DNA of 64,000 nucleotides from Bradyrhizobium erythrophlei. Its GTDB lineage: Bacteria > Pseudomonadota > Alphaproteobacteria > Rhizobiales > Xanthobacteraceae. The position numbers were made by a program, and so were the translations under genes. The first letter of the stretch is position 1. The number at the start of each line of letters is the position of its first letter. The notes beneath the pieces are model-generated. The model saw only the letters and a list, made by a program, of their open reading frames with translations, ran no database searches and had not been told where the DNA came from. The DNA is taken from contig FSRD01000001.1 in NCBI GenBank assembly GCA_900129675.1, positions 8,588,724 to 8,652,723 of the forward strand. The letters run 5' to 3'. Shown piece by piece: positions 1 to 10,215 of this stretch.

Positions 1-767
1 CCGTCGCGAAAAAGGCTGGCGAAATGCTGAAGAAGTCAGTGCTCGAGCTCGGCGGCAGCGACGCGTATCTTGTGCTGGAGGATGCGGATATCGCGTTCGC
101 AGCGCGGGCCTGTGCTGCGGGTCGGCTCATCAATTCCGGCCAGAGCTGCATCGCCGCCAAGCGCTTCATTGTGGTGGAGAGCGTACTGAAGGCCTTCGAG
201 GAAGCGTTCGTGAAGGAGATGGCCGACACGAAGGTGGGCGATCCCCTGTTGCCCGAAACTGACGTCGGTCCGCTGGCTCGCGTCGACTTGCGCGACGCGT
301 TGCACGATCAGGTGGAGCGGAGCATCGCCGAGGGCGCTCGGTGCCTTCTAGGCGGCGAGGTGCCGGATGGCCCCGGTGCCTTCTATCCGCCCACCGTTCT
401 GACCGACCTCCGTCCGGGTATGCCTGCCTACGAGGAGGAGTTGTTCGGCCCGGTCGCTTCGGTGATCCCAGTGAAGGACGAGGCAGAAGCCATCGCCGTC
501 GCCAACAATTCCGTCTTTGGCCTCGGCGGTGGGATCTTCACCCGCGATCTTGCCCGCGGCGAACGCATCGCGGCCGAGGCCATGGAGGCGGGATCAGTGT
601 GCGTGAACGCAACCGTGGTGTCCGATCCGAAGCTACCCTTCGGTGGCGTCAAAGAGAGCGGCTATGGCCGGGAGCTCTCCCACTACGGTATCAAAGAATT
701 CGTGAACATCAAGACCGTGGTGGTCGCGGACGGTACGGCCAAGGGGCCGCGACAAAACACCGAGTGA
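1..767 (+). CDS. Aldehyde dehydrogenase, C-terminal part (cut by window edge)
   Basis: NAD(P)-dependent aldehyde dehydrogenase of the succinate-semialdehyde dehydrogenase type, oxidising an aldehyde to its acid in the cytoplasm. The reading frame is open from base 3, and the first ATG (24) lies inside the conserved block KKSVLELGGSD, so the true start is upstream of the window. Visible landmarks are the catalytic-cysteine motif GQSCIAAKR and the C-terminal motifs EELFGPV and PFGGVKESGYGRE typical of the family. About 255 of roughly 455-490 residues are present. The substrate cannot be told from this half. Confidence 0.9.
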   Translation, partial: VAKKAGEMLKKSVLELGGSDAYLVLEDADIAFAARACAAGRLINSGQSCIAAKRFIVVESVLKAFEEAFVKEMADTKVGDPLLPETDVGPLARVDLRDALHDQVERSIAEGARCLLGGEVPDGPGAFYPPTVLTDLRPGMPAYEEELFGPVASVIPVKDEAEAIAVANNSVFGLGGGIFTRDLARGERIAAEAMEAGSVCVNATVVSDPKLPFGGVKESGYGRELSHYGIKEFVNIKTVVVADGTAKGPRQNTE

Positions 768-842
768 ACCACGTCAACTAGCTCAGCCTCTGCACGTGCC
801 GGCCGGGCCCAGAAGCGCAAAAGCCGCGGCCGCGAATTTCCC

Positions 843-2459
843 TTAGGACAACAGATAGTCGATCTCTGCTATCCGTTGCCTCTGAATTTCGGACGCCGTG
901 CCCCCCAATCGATCTCGCACGCGCTTCAGATATTTCGGTCCACGCCAGTTTCTAGCGTCCGCAACTGCCAATTCGCGCCAAAGTACGCGGTCGTCCACCA
1001 CGTTCATAAAATCCATCGGGTCTAGGTCACGCTCGACGAACAGGTCGGCGACGACTTGCCGAACCCGCCAGCACCGATCCCATTCGTGCCATGGCGCGAC
1101 CCACGGCAATCTCTGATAAAGAAGACTCCAACCTGCAGCAGGCATACGCCCCTCGACCAGAGCGCGATGTACGGCTTCAAGGGAGCCCTTCATCAGCTCG
1201 GCCGGGGCACTGGATTGCCAACCGAGCGCGCGCGTCAGCAGAAACGCCTTCAAGTATTCCTCGTCCTCGCGGCCGACCGTACCCGTCGCTCGTCCAAACG
1301 CCTCGAGCCATGGGTCGATCCCACCATCGCTTCTTACGGCGTCCGGGTAGGTGGCACGTGCGAGGACGATCAGAGGAGGCGTGAAAGTCAGTTTCCCCGC
1401 CAATAACGCCTGAGTCAGCTCGTCCTTAAAGTTGGTCAGCGCCTGTAACCACGCATCAAGCTTTCCCCGCTCCGTATCGGGCCCGATCTTCTCGATAGCC
1501 TCGATCAGAGGACCCGCACCGAACTTCCTGAGGGCCGGCTTGGCTTGCCCGAGCCAACTGACGATCATGCTGGCCCCAACATTCGCGGCTCGGTCTCCGA
1601 CCGACGAGGCTAGAGCCCTCTCGACGTCCAATCCAGGAACGGCCAGAACCTTGAAGAGCGCAAGAGTTTCCTGACGTTGCGCCGCAATCTCGGGTGCGAC
1701 GGAAGGCTCCCTTTCGATGCCAGCCAAAAGCGTGTCCTCGCCCATCGATGCAAGCGTCGCTTCGATCGCGTTAGTCAATGGGTCCTTTGTTAAAAGCGCG
1801 TCTGCGAACGCGGATGGTTGCCGTCGCCAGAGTTCTGAGCTTGCCTTCTCGGCAATCAACTCGTCGGCGCCCTCATCCAAGCGAACCTCGCTCAATACAA
1901 GCTGAAAGCTTCGCTCGTCGATGCCTTCGATGTCCTGCATCAACCTCCGCACAATCGACTGCCGGGCCGTCACGGCCTGCGACGATCCGATCTCGTCCAG
2001 CGCCGCCATCGCGCCGGCGACCTCCGATACCGACGACTGCGCGCGCACGAAGGCGAATATTCGACTCAAGGGACGCATGGCGCTTCGCCCGCCGGCTATT
2101 TCGCCACCACTCCCGCGCAGGAAATGGCGAAGACCTTGGATATCCGGCCTCAGCAGATCGTCGACGACGGGTGCGAAGTTCGGATCGAGAGATTCCGGCG
2201 ATGGCACGACAGCATCGACGATCCGCATGCGCGGAATTCGGGCCGCGTTCGACACCAATTGAACGTCGAAAGGCTCCGAAGACGTGGATCGATCGTTCGC
2301 GGTGAACGTGCAAAACCTGAAGCTTCTCCGGAGTCTCGGCCACTGCTGCATCCAGAGCCGAACGACCAGATCCTCGTCGAATCCCGCATCGAGGCCCGCG
2401 ACGACCTTCATCGTCGGATGACCGGTCATCTGGAAGAACGATTGGAAAATGTTCAGCAA
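843..2459 (-). pseudogene. Large hypothetical protein, probably 5'-truncated (GAP1-like?)
   Basis: A long alpha-helical protein of at least 538 residues with no signal peptide or membrane segment. The middle-type sequence (WPRLRRSFRFCTFT) and overall layout remind me of GTPase-associated protein 1 (GAP1) modules of bacterial conflict systems, but this is a weak recollection. The coding frame clearly continues upstream of the first usable start, a TTG at 2459 (residues YTGRFVLHNATPEALDEA), and then meets a TAG at 2523-2525 with no ATG or GTG in between. The usual N-terminal domain is therefore missing, and I read this as a remnant. No partner genes are next to it. Confidence 0.5.
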
Positions 2460-3141
2460 CGCTTCATCGAGCGCTTCTGGAGTTGCATTGTGAAGGACAA
2501 ACCTGCCGGTATAGGCGTCTCGCTACTGCGGCGCCGCCGCCGGCAGAGGGCGCTCGACGTCGACAAAAAACCGGTCGCGGAGCGGTGTTCAGCCAGTGGA
2601 CTGACCCATCTACTGTCTGACAGGCCAACGCCCCCTCTCGCCGACGACGGCAAACGGGCCCTGAATGACCCACTTTTCGAACTCGGGAGCGATGGGAAGC
2701 TAAGCCCGCTTCCCTGCTTCGTGGGGACTTCAAGGTGGCCGCGTGTCACCGCTGTCGGCGCTGGTCCGAAGGCCTGGGAGACGACCAAGCCGCCCGGGTA
2801 GCCCCAGGAAACCGCTAGAAGACTTGTTTTCTCCGACCAGAGAGGCTTTGCTTGGGGACCGGTCGACCCCGCCTCTCACCCCTCCTATCGCCCTTCGCGA
2901 AAGACGGAGAGGTCTGGCACAGCCGGATCGAGTCCTTCCTGCTCGAGGATTTTGGCACCCTCGCCCCAGGTAGGACACGAGCGCGGCAATACCGGAGTTT
3001 GGCGACATCGCGCCGACGTGGCCTTCTTCTGCGGCACTTGCCGGCGCTGTTCGACGATCTGGTTACTCATGAGGTGGGGCGGGATCGGCCGGCATCGCAC
3101 CCGGTGAGGCGATCGAGTGCTTCAATCCGGACACGGCCGTC
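2460..3141. other. No confident gene; degenerate sequence
   Basis: About 680 bases between the truncated large gene and a small possible gene. Short open frames on both strands show no recognisable family and no ribosome binding sites. The stretch looks like the lost 5' part of the neighbouring gene plus unrelated filler. Confidence 0.4.
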
Positions 3142-3417
3142 ATGAGAGCGGTATCGCTGTCGCGAAAGCCCAGCCACATCGGCGCTGTTGCGTTCCGCCG
3201 CTGCGGCGATCCTGTGATCGGCGACTTCAGCGACGCCAAGCTGATCTGCAAGTTCGGCCAAATACCGGACAATCTGGGCGCTGTGAGGCCCGAAAAGCTC
3301 GATTGGGTGCGCAGCGAGCTAACTCGCATGCGCGGACAGATCCGCGCAGGAGAGCGAGGTCCGGATGCTGCAGCGGACCGGCGCCTCGATCGCGTCTGCT
3401 TTCGCGCAAGCGGGTGA
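3142..3417 (+). CDS. Small conserved hypothetical protein or fragment
   Basis: A 91-residue frame whose N-terminal half (HIGAVAFRRCGDP, then DFSDAKLICKFG and PDNL) matches a second copy at 51753-51875 on the other strand (HVGAVAFSRTGDP, DFSDAKVIKKFG, PDDL). The repetition argues that this is a real small protein family rather than chance. The frame is open upstream of the ATG back to a TGA near 3070, so an alternative upstream start is possible. Function unknown. The C-terminal half is arginine-rich and may be out-of-family sequence. Confidence 0.4.
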   Translation: MRAVSLSRKPSHIGAVAFRRCGDPVIGDFSDAKLICKFGQIPDNLGAVRPEKLDWVRSELTRMRGQIRAGERGPDAAADRRLDRVCFRASG

Positions 3418-3668
3418 AGATCGATGATCTTTGTCGCGAGCGCGACGCGCTTGCTTTTCATTCTTGATTGCTGCCGTTTGCACCCAACAATTGCGCCGAG
3501 AAGGGAAAGCCCCGCCGCGTTCTGGATCGCAGCGGGGCCGCCCTCCAACCCCGGCCTGTGCGAAACGGGGCTAGATCGCTTCGGTAGCACGGTCGAGAAA
3601 GTCTAGTCAGCCTTGGTACCGGACATGTCCACTTGAAACCCGGCACGGTTTGCACCGATGCGAACGAA

Positions 3669-4574
3669 CTACAGCCCTGCGTTCGCGATGCGGTCGCGCA
3701 TCCGAGGAACAGCGAAGTCGATGAACGCACGCAGCTTGAGCGCCAATCTCCCCTGCGCATCGTAGACAACATGCACGGGCCTCGCCTTCGGCTCGAAGGC
3801 CTCCAATACGATCGCCAGTCGCCCAGCCCGTACGTGGTCGGCGATCTGGTACGACACCGCACGCACCAGCCCGGCCCCCGACAAGGCCGCATCGATCGCT
3901 GCATCGATGGTGTTGACGGCCAAGCGCGAACGGAACGTGGCGCGGATCTCATCGCCTTCGGACTCGAAACCCCACGTGCTCAGCGCGGACGTGCTCTGGA
4001 ACGAGACCACGCTATGCCTCATGAGGTCGTCTGGCGTGGCAGGGATCCCGTTTGCAACGAGATAGTCGGGGCTCGCGCAGATCACGTGCCGGACGGTCCC
4101 CAGCGACGTCGAAATTAGATTGCTGTCCGGCAATGGACCGATGCGAAAGGCGACATCGATCTGGTCCTCTAGGAAGTGTGCGACGTGATCCGTCATGACG
4201 AGACCGACCGACACTTCGGGAAAGGCTTCCAGGAAGCTGGTGACGATCGGCAAGACATGCAGCCGGCCGAACATGATCGGCGCGGTCACGACCAGGTCCC
4301 CCTTCGGCTCGGTATATTCGCCCGAAGCCGCCCGCTCAGCTTCGGTCAACTGCTCCATGATCGACTTCGCGGCCGTAACGTACGAACGCCCGGCAGGCGT
4401 GAGTTCCAGTCCTTTCGCCGAACGGATCAGTAGGGTCGCCTTCAGGTGAGCTTCCAGCTCCGCGACCTTTCGGCTGATCGTGGTCAGGGGCAATCGCAGG
4501 TCACGGCTGGCTTTCGACAGGCTGCCAGCCTCGACCGCGGCGAGCAGCACCGACATGGCATCAAAGCGATCCAT
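3669..4574 (-). CDS. LysR-family transcriptional regulator
   Basis: 301-residue LysR-type regulator. The N-terminal winged helix (residues about 1-60, with FDAMSVLLAAVEAGSLSKAS and the recognition region LPLTTISRKVAELE) is followed by a substrate-binding domain of the periplasmic-binding-protein fold. ATG 4574 was chosen because it opens the canonical LysR N-terminus; the frame continues upstream without a family match. It is divergent from the MFS exporter at 4676, with about 100 bases between the two starts, the classic layout for a LysR protein that controls its neighbour and itself. The effector is unknown. Confidence 0.9.
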   Translation of the reverse strand: MDRFDAMSVLLAAVEAGSLSKASRDLRLPLTTISRKVAELEAHLKATLLIRSAKGLELTPAGRSYVTAAKSIMEQLTEAERAASGEYTEPKGDLVVTAPIMFGRLHVLPIVTSFLEAFPEVSVGLVMTDHVAHFLEDQIDVAFRIGPLPDSNLISTSLGTVRHVICASPDYLVANGIPATPDDLMRHSVVSFQSTSALSTWGFESEGDEIRATFRSRLAVNTIDAAIDAALSGAGLVRAVSYQIADHVRAGRLAIVLEAFEPKARPVHVVYDAQGRLALKLRAFIDFAVPRMRDRIANAGL

Positions 4575-4675
4575 AGGCCTTCCAAACGTTGGGAGGGTTC
4601 CTTCCGATATTACCGGCTGCCGGGAATCTTTGGAAGGCTCCAATTTCGCAGGCGAACCTCGAAAGGAGAACAAGT

Positions 4676-5857
4676 ATGGACCGCCGCCTTCTAGTTCTAG
4701 CCATAGGGATGTTCGCGCTAGGCACCGACAGCTTCGTGGTGGCCGGCGTGCTTCCCGAGATTGCCCGCCATTTCGATGTCGGCATCGGCGCCGCCGGACA
4801 GATGACAACTATCTACTCTGTTACCTTCGCCCTGCTCTCGCCCACCATCGCTGCACTTGCTGCAGGCGTCCCCCGCAAGAACATGCTGATCGCCGGCGCT
4901 GCTGTGTTCGTGCTGGCGAATATCGCCACCGCTGTCTCGCCGACCTTCAGCATTGCCCTAGCCACCCGCGCTCTCGCAGGCGTCGGCGCGGCGATGTTTT
5001 CGCCGACCGCGACGGGATCCGCAGCTATGCTGGTGCCCCCGGAGCGACGTGGATACGCGTTATCGGTCGTTGTCACGGGTCTCACGCTCTCGACCGCCCT
5101 TGGTTCGCCCATCGGTGCCGTGATTGGAGGACTCGGAGATTGGCGCTACACGATGCTGTTCGTCGCTGCTCTCGGCGCGGTCACCGGTCTCGGCATCTAC
5201 GCCTTCTTGAGCGAAATTCCCTTGCCGCCCGCCGTCTCGTTGTCCAAACGCCTGGCTCCCCTCGCCGATTCTAGGATCCTGTTGACGGTCGCGACGACGC
5301 TGATCAACTTGAGCAGCATCTTCACGGTCTACACGTACTTCGCCGTGGCGTTTGATCGCGCGATCGGCAACGACGCGGTCGTATTGGGCGCGCTGCTGGT
5401 CCTGTGGGGCGCCGGCGGAACGGTCGCCAATCTCGGCTTGGGCCGTCTGGTCGACCGCATAGGTTCGCGCTCAGTGATCCTGTCGACTCTTGCGGTACTC
5501 GCGATCGTGTCTCTCTCGATGCCGTGGACCAGCACCAGTCTTTGGACTGCGGTGCCCGTGGTGTTCGTTTGGGGTGCCGCTGGCTGGGGTCTGCTGGTGC
5601 CGCAGCAGTATCGCTTGGTGGCGCTCAATCCTTCGATTGCGCCAGTCCTGCTCGGACTGAATACCGCTGGATCCTTCTTTGGCATGTCCGCAGCCGGCGT
5701 GATCGGCGCCGCCGCGATCCCGATTGTCGGTGTCCACCACCTCGGCTTCGTCGCCGCCGGTCTCGCCGTGGTAGCGTTCGTCGTCGCGGAACTCGCGACC
5801 ATGCGGATCGCTGCGAGCGAAGGCCTCCGCGTCACGACCCATGGCGTCCCGGCCTGA
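4676..5857 (+). CDS. MFS transporter, DHA1 family (AraJ/YdhP-like efflux)
   Basis: 393-residue inner-membrane exporter of the major facilitator superfamily with about 12 hydrophobic helices. It begins directly with a membrane segment (LLVLAIGMFALGTDSFVVAGVLP), as DHA1 proteins of the AraJ/YdhP group do, and contains RALAGVGAAMFSPTATGSA in helix 4-5, the drug-exporter motif C region. A strong ribosome binding site, AAAGGAGAA, lies about 7 bases before ATG 4676; an in-frame upstream start at 4589 would overlap the promoter. A rho-independent terminator follows at 5878. The neighbouring LysR gene is the likely regulator. Substrate unknown. Confidence 0.9.
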   Translation: MDRRLLVLAIGMFALGTDSFVVAGVLPEIARHFDVGIGAAGQMTTIYSVTFALLSPTIAALAAGVPRKNMLIAGAAVFVLANIATAVSPTFSIALATRALAGVGAAMFSPTATGSAAMLVPPERRGYALSVVVTGLTLSTALGSPIGAVIGGLGDWRYTMLFVAALGAVTGLGIYAFLSEIPLPPAVSLSKRLAPLADSRILLTVATTLINLSSIFTVYTYFAVAFDRAIGNDAVVLGALLVLWGAGGTVANLGLGRLVDRIGSRSVILSTLAVLAIVSLSMPWTSTSLWTAVPVVFVWGAAGWGLLVPQQYRLVALNPSIAPVLLGLNTAGSFFGMSAAGVIGAAAIPIVGVHHLGFVAAGLAVVAFVVAELATMRIAASEGLRVTTHGVPA

Positions 5858-5877
5858 AAAGTTGGGCCCAAGATCGA

Positions 5878-5905
5878 GACCCCGCGCTCGCCCGCGGGGT
5901 CTTTT
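5878..5905 (+). terminator. Rho-independent terminator after the MFS gene
   Basis: A perfect 9-bp GC-rich stem (GACCCCGCG paired with CGCGGGGTC, six-base loop) followed by TTTT. It sits 20 bases after the MFS stop codon. Confidence 0.85.
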
Positions 5906-6059
5906 CGTTTGGGGCCGGACTTCGGGCGGACCCCATGTTCTGCGACGGCCGAAGACCGAAGGTCAAAGTTCCCCTTTATCCGTGACCGAGACGTCAATTG
6001 CCTGTAATGCAGTTACGTGTTGAGACTACACAGATTACAGAATGTTCATGTAACGTCGC

Positions 6060-9011
6060 GTGTCACCCGACGATGACTGTGCAACCGCGAAGGTCGAAAT
6101 GGGCACGCCAGAACCATTTTCCGCGGTCGAGTGGATCGCCTTCGGTCCTTACGTTCTGTTGCCCGGCAAGCGTACGCTCAACCGCGACGGCAACGCGGTC
6201 CGAATCGGCGACAGAACGTTCGATCTGCTTCTCGCTCTGATCGCGTCGCCCGGCGAGGTCATGTCAAAGACCGACTTGGCCCGCAGGGTCTGGCAACGCG
6301 AGTGGATCGAGGAAGCGACCGTGCGCGTCACGATAGCCGCACTGCGCAAACTGCTCGGGCAAATGCCCGACGGCGAAGAGTACGTCGTCACCGTCGTGGG
6401 TCGTGGCTACGCCTTCTCTGCGAGCGCCAACGTCGAACACTCGTCCGGTCGGAGATTCGAGCGAAAGGCCGGTCGGGCCATCCGCGCAGTCCCGGAAAGC
6501 GGTCGCTTGCCAGCCCTGCTAAGCCCAATTCTTGGACGGCAAACGGATATCCGGCAGATCGGCGATCTCCTCGCGATGCACAGACTCGTGACCATCGTTG
6601 GTACCGGAGGGATAGGCAAGACGACGACCGCCGTTTCCTGTGCCGCGCAGCGCACGGAGATCGGCGACGGCGTCCGTTTCGTCGACTTCGGACCGATCCG
6701 GGACCCAGTCCTCGTGCCTGCCAGGATCGCCGCAGCGCTCGATGCCGAACAAACGATTCCGGATCCGTGGAGCTTCGTCATCAATCAGCTCGGCCCGCGT
6801 CGCCAGCTCCTGGTTCTAGACAATTGCGAGCATGTCGCGGATGCCGCGGCGTCGATGGTCGAGGAGATCCTGCGGAGCGCGCCAAACGTCACGATCATGG
6901 CGACCAGCCGGGAACCTCTCAGAGCCGCCGGCGAAGTCGTCTTCCGACTAGGCGCCCTCAGCCTTCCGGAAGCCGACGATGTCGGCGCAGCCGACGCGAT
7001 GACCCATTCCGCTATTCAACTCTTCGTCGATCGCGTGCAAGCCGGGCTGCCGGATTTCATCCTTACCGACGGACTGGCGCCCACGGCGATCGATATCTGC
7101 CGCAGACTAGACGGCATCGCCTTGGCGATCCGGCTCGCTGCGGGCCGTGTCCCAGCATTCGGCGTCAAGGGCGTCGCTGGCTTGCTCGATGACCGATTTC
7201 GCGTGTTGAGCAGAGGTCAGAGAACCGCACCGGCGCGACACCAAACGCTCGAAGCGGCCTTTGATTGGAGCTACGAGCTCCTTGCCCCAGCGGAGCAGAT
7301 GGTGTTAGCGCGCATCGCGGCCTTTGCGCACACGTTTACGCTCGATGCGGCGAAAAACGTCGCCGCCTCGTCGCCGATCGAAAAGGACGAGCTGGCCGAG
7401 ATCATCGGCAACCTCGTGAGCAAGTCTCTCGTCGTCTTCATCCAGGACGAGATCGAACCGACCTATCGCCTGCTGGAAACGGTGAGGGTCTTCGCGTCGG
7501 CTCGATTGTCCGCCGCCGGCGAAGAGGCGGCAACCTTGGAGAGGCACGCGCGCTACTGCGCCGAACAGTGCAAGGCCTCCCTCGCCGAGATGACGGGATC
7601 AAAGCAGAGCGGAGCGACGCATGCCGCCAAAGCCGCCCTGGACGACATCCGCGCGGCACTGAGATGGTCGCTGCAGGCGGGCGATCCCGTAGCCGCAACC
7701 GAAACCGTCTCGGCGGTCCTGCCAGTCATGTTGCACCTCGGTCTTGTCGCCGAATCCGGCGACTGGATCGAACGCGTTCTTGCCATAGAGACGGACAGCC
7801 GACGTCGTCTCGAACTCATGATCAGTCTGGGCAGCGCGCTGATCCTGTCAACCCCGCACTGGCCGACTATCGTGAAGCTCTACGAGGAAGCCAATAATCT
7901 CGCGTGCGAACTCGACGACGTCACCGGCCAGTTGCAGGCGATCCACGGCCTCATGGTAGCTGCCTGGAACGACCGTCGCTGTCGCGATGCGCTCGCGATC
8001 GCGACCCGGCATCACGATCTCGCGGTTCGACATGGACGCTCGGAGGACGTAGTCATGAGCCGCTGCATGATTGCCGCGGCTCATCACGGGCTCGGCGAAT
8101 TCCATCGAGCGTCGGAACATCTGCAGTTCATGCTCGCGAATTATCCAGCCGAACGCCGCTCGGCCGACGTACAGCGCCTCTTCGACATGCGTACGGTCGC
8201 CTTGGGCTTCGTGGCCCGGATCGAATTCTCCTCTGGACGCATCTCGAGCAGCCAATCCATCGCCGAACAGGCGCTCGCCGAAGCCGGCGATCACGTCCCG
8301 TCCGTCTTTCTGGTCCTGTCACACATAGCGAGCCCGATCGCCATCGACTGCATGGATTGGGCTTCGGCGGAGAAGTACATCGAAAGACTATACGAGCAGT
8401 GCGGCCACCAGGCCTGGTGGCGCATCTGGGCGGATACGCTCAACGACATCTTCGCGGTGCATGCGGGCCAATCGGAGGAAGCGCTCCGGCGTCTCGACTC
8501 ATTCATCGTCGAAGACGGAGGATTCCGGCAGCTCGCACACCATTGTTGGTTCTATCTCCAGGTCGTGAAAGGCCACATGGCGTTCGGCAATCACGAGCGC
8601 GCGCGAGGACTGCTGACGCGGCTTCTGGCCCACGTCGATGCCTGCGAAGACTTCTGGCTCAAGTCGGAATTGCTGACGCTGGAGGCCTGTCTGACGGCCA
8701 AGCTGGATCCGGAGCGAGCCGCGGAAGGCTTCCGGAACGCCATCCGCCTCGCACGCGCACAAGGCGCCGCCCTTTTCGAGTTGGGTGCCGCAGCGGGATT
8801 CGTGCGGTTCGCGCGTGGCACTGCGATCGAGCCCGAGGCAAGGCGGTCGTTCGCGGAAGCCTACGCACGCTCGGTATCGTCCGACGGCCAATCGGGCACG
8901 GGGCGTCCGGGATATCTCCGCAAGCAATTCCGCCGGCTCGTGCGGCTCCAAGGGATTTCGCGACCGATCAGCGGTGGCATCCCGCCCGCCGCCGTCCTCG
9001 CGGCCGAGTGA
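6060..9011 (+). CDS. Winged-helix / NB-ARC ATPase / TPR regulator A
   Basis: A 983-residue STAND-type signalling regulator. Domains in order: OmpR/PhoB-type winged helix (about 25-122, ending VVGRGYAFS), NB-ARC P-loop ATPase (about 160-480; Walker A GTGGIGKTTT, Walker B LLVLDNCEH, sensor ATSREPL), then a long helical repeat region of TPR type (about 500-930). Such proteins are thought to bind DNA when a signal frees the nucleotide switch. The start is GTG 6060 or ATG 6099; paralogues support the later one, which gives 970 residues. Two paralogues lie at 14741-17602 and 31643-33121. No clear target gene is adjacent. Confidence 0.85.
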   Translation: MSPDDDCATAKVEMGTPEPFSAVEWIAFGPYVLLPGKRTLNRDGNAVRIGDRTFDLLLALIASPGEVMSKTDLARRVWQREWIEEATVRVTIAALRKLLGQMPDGEEYVVTVVGRGYAFSASANVEHSSGRRFERKAGRAIRAVPESGRLPALLSPILGRQTDIRQIGDLLAMHRLVTIVGTGGIGKTTTAVSCAAQRTEIGDGVRFVDFGPIRDPVLVPARIAAALDAEQTIPDPWSFVINQLGPRRQLLVLDNCEHVADAAASMVEEILRSAPNVTIMATSREPLRAAGEVVFRLGALSLPEADDVGAADAMTHSAIQLFVDRVQAGLPDFILTDGLAPTAIDICRRLDGIALAIRLAAGRVPAFGVKGVAGLLDDRFRVLSRGQRTAPARHQTLEAAFDWSYELLAPAEQMVLARIAAFAHTFTLDAAKNVAASSPIEKDELAEIIGNLVSKSLVVFIQDEIEPTYRLLETVRVFASARLSAAGEEAATLERHARYCAEQCKASLAEMTGSKQSGATHAAKAALDDIRAALRWSLQAGDPVAATETVSAVLPVMLHLGLVAESGDWIERVLAIETDSRRRLELMISLGSALILSTPHWPTIVKLYEEANNLACELDDVTGQLQAIHGLMVAAWNDRRCRDALAIATRHHDLAVRHGRSEDVVMSRCMIAAAHHGLGEFHRASEHLQFMLANYPAERRSADVQRLFDMRTVALGFVARIEFSSGRISSSQSIAEQALAEAGDHVPSVFLVLSHIASPIAIDCMDWASAEKYIERLYEQCGHQAWWRIWADTLNDIFAVHAGQSEEALRRLDSFIVEDGGFRQLAHHCWFYLQVVKGHMAFGNHERARGLLTRLLAHVDACEDFWLKSELLTLEACLTAKLDPERAAEGFRNAIRLARAQGAALFELGAAAGFVRFARGTAIEPEARRSFAEAYARSVSSDGQSGTGRPGYLRKQFRRLVRLQGISRPISGGIPPAAVLAAE

Positions 9012-9248
9012 CGCGGACCTCCACACGAGCCGACGTGGGAGCCGATTGAAGACGCTAGGTAATCAGGCGGAGCTACGGCGCGCCGTTCCATGTCACAAGG
9101 TTAAGGTCGCACACAGGCCGTTCCACCACGCTGCCGCTGTTCCACGGAACACAACAACAATTCACGCGCTATCACCGCTCGCCGTCGGTTAGTTTTCCGG
9201 CCACACAACTGCGTGCGATCCCATGGGGCAGAGCACTGGAGGCGAAAT

Positions 9249-9341
9249 ATGACGGCGTTGCTCTATCTCGACGACATCGCGCCGGGCCAAGTCTTCGAGC
9301 GAGCCGCTGCTGTGCACGTACAAAAGCGCAAAAAGCCGTGA
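9249..9341 (+). pseudogene. N-terminal stub of a MaoC-like dehydratase
   Basis: A 30-residue frame beginning MTALLYLDDIAPGQVFE, the typical opening of a MaoC/hot-dog-fold acyl dehydratase. It then runs into unrelated sequence and a stop. The catalytic helix is absent. This looks like the leftover 5' end of a deleted gene; the deletion joins it to the 3' flank of the next gene. Confidence 0.45.
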
Positions 9342-9422
9342 ATCCCGCACCCTCAATGGCCGCTCGCAACGACTCTGGATGAACATCCACGCGCAGGCTG
9401 GCACGCCATCTTGATGGCCGAG

Positions 9423-10019
9423 CTACGGCTGCGGTTCGCCGATATCCACGAGATAGGGCGCCCGGGCTGGGACGGTACTTGTGAACAGAACTTCCGCCGG
9501 CGGACGCGTGCGCTTTCCATCCGGCCACCCCGCTTCCAGCCACTTCGCATACCGCACCAAGGTGGCCCGGCCGCGTCGTGCGGGTCTTCGCCGTGCGTTT
9601 CCGACATTGAACGGCGACACAAAAGCGCTTGCTCCGAAATCGGCGAGCAAGGCGTCGGCGTCAAACGTCATGACGACTTGCGGCCGGTCCCCGCAAGCGC
9701 GCCGTTGCCTCTCCATCCGATCCCTGTCCGGCCAGAGGAAAACGAACCCGTTGAGTAGCGCATACCAGTCCTCCGGCGTAAGACCGTCGTCCAACGCGGG
9801 CGCCAGAGCAGACGGCGGCATCGGAGCTGGGTCGCGGATTGTAACACCATCCGCGAGGCGCAGACCCGTCCGCCAGTGCCGGCGTAGGAACGCTGCTTGC
9901 CCGTCCGCCGGCATTCCCGTTAGCTGGAGCAGACACTCTGTGCTGAGCAGACCGTGCTTCAAGATGGACGGGAGGTTGGATGCCTCAGCAACGTGATACA
10001 GGCGTTCGAGTTTGCGCAC
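9423..10019 (-). CDS. DUF7002-type protein (DarT/ADP-ribosyltransferase-like fold?)
   Basis: About 198 residues from GTG 10019. The opening LYHVAEASNLPSILKHGLLS resembles the first conserved block of DUF7002 and of DarT-like ADP-ribosyltransferases, where a Tyr/His and a following helix bind NAD. Later blocks (LTPEDWYALLNGFVFLW, RQRRACG, NARRRPARRG) are characteristic of the DUF7002 group. An upstream GTG at 10169 gives 248 residues, but the added part looks non-homologous. No antitoxin-like partner is adjacent. Enzyme activity is inference. Confidence 0.6.
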   Translation of the reverse strand: MRKLERLYHVAEASNLPSILKHGLLSTECLLQLTGMPADGQAAFLRRHWRTGLRLADGVTIRDPAPMPPSALAPALDDGLTPEDWYALLNGFVFLWPDRDRMERQRRACGDRPQVVMTFDADALLADFGASAFVSPFNVGNARRRPARRGRATLVRYAKWLEAGWPDGKRTRPPAEVLFTSTVPARAPYLVDIGEPQP

Positions 10020-10215
10020 GGCTGAGATAGCTCCCGTCGGAGAAAAACGATCGCAGGGCGCCTTAGACGACGTTTCCGGTAAAGACCACCGCCAAAAAAG
10101 TCCGCACTCCCTGGGCGCCCCCGCCGACGACGAGAAGACGGCCGCACCCAGCGATGCAGCCGTCCTCACGTTGGCCGATTCCAGAGCGCGTGCTCATAAA
10201 TCGGGACGCTGCGGA

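Noticed and set aside
6149..6784. Antisense frames within regulator A
   Set aside because: No ribosome binding sites or families; reflect codon bias of the sense gene.
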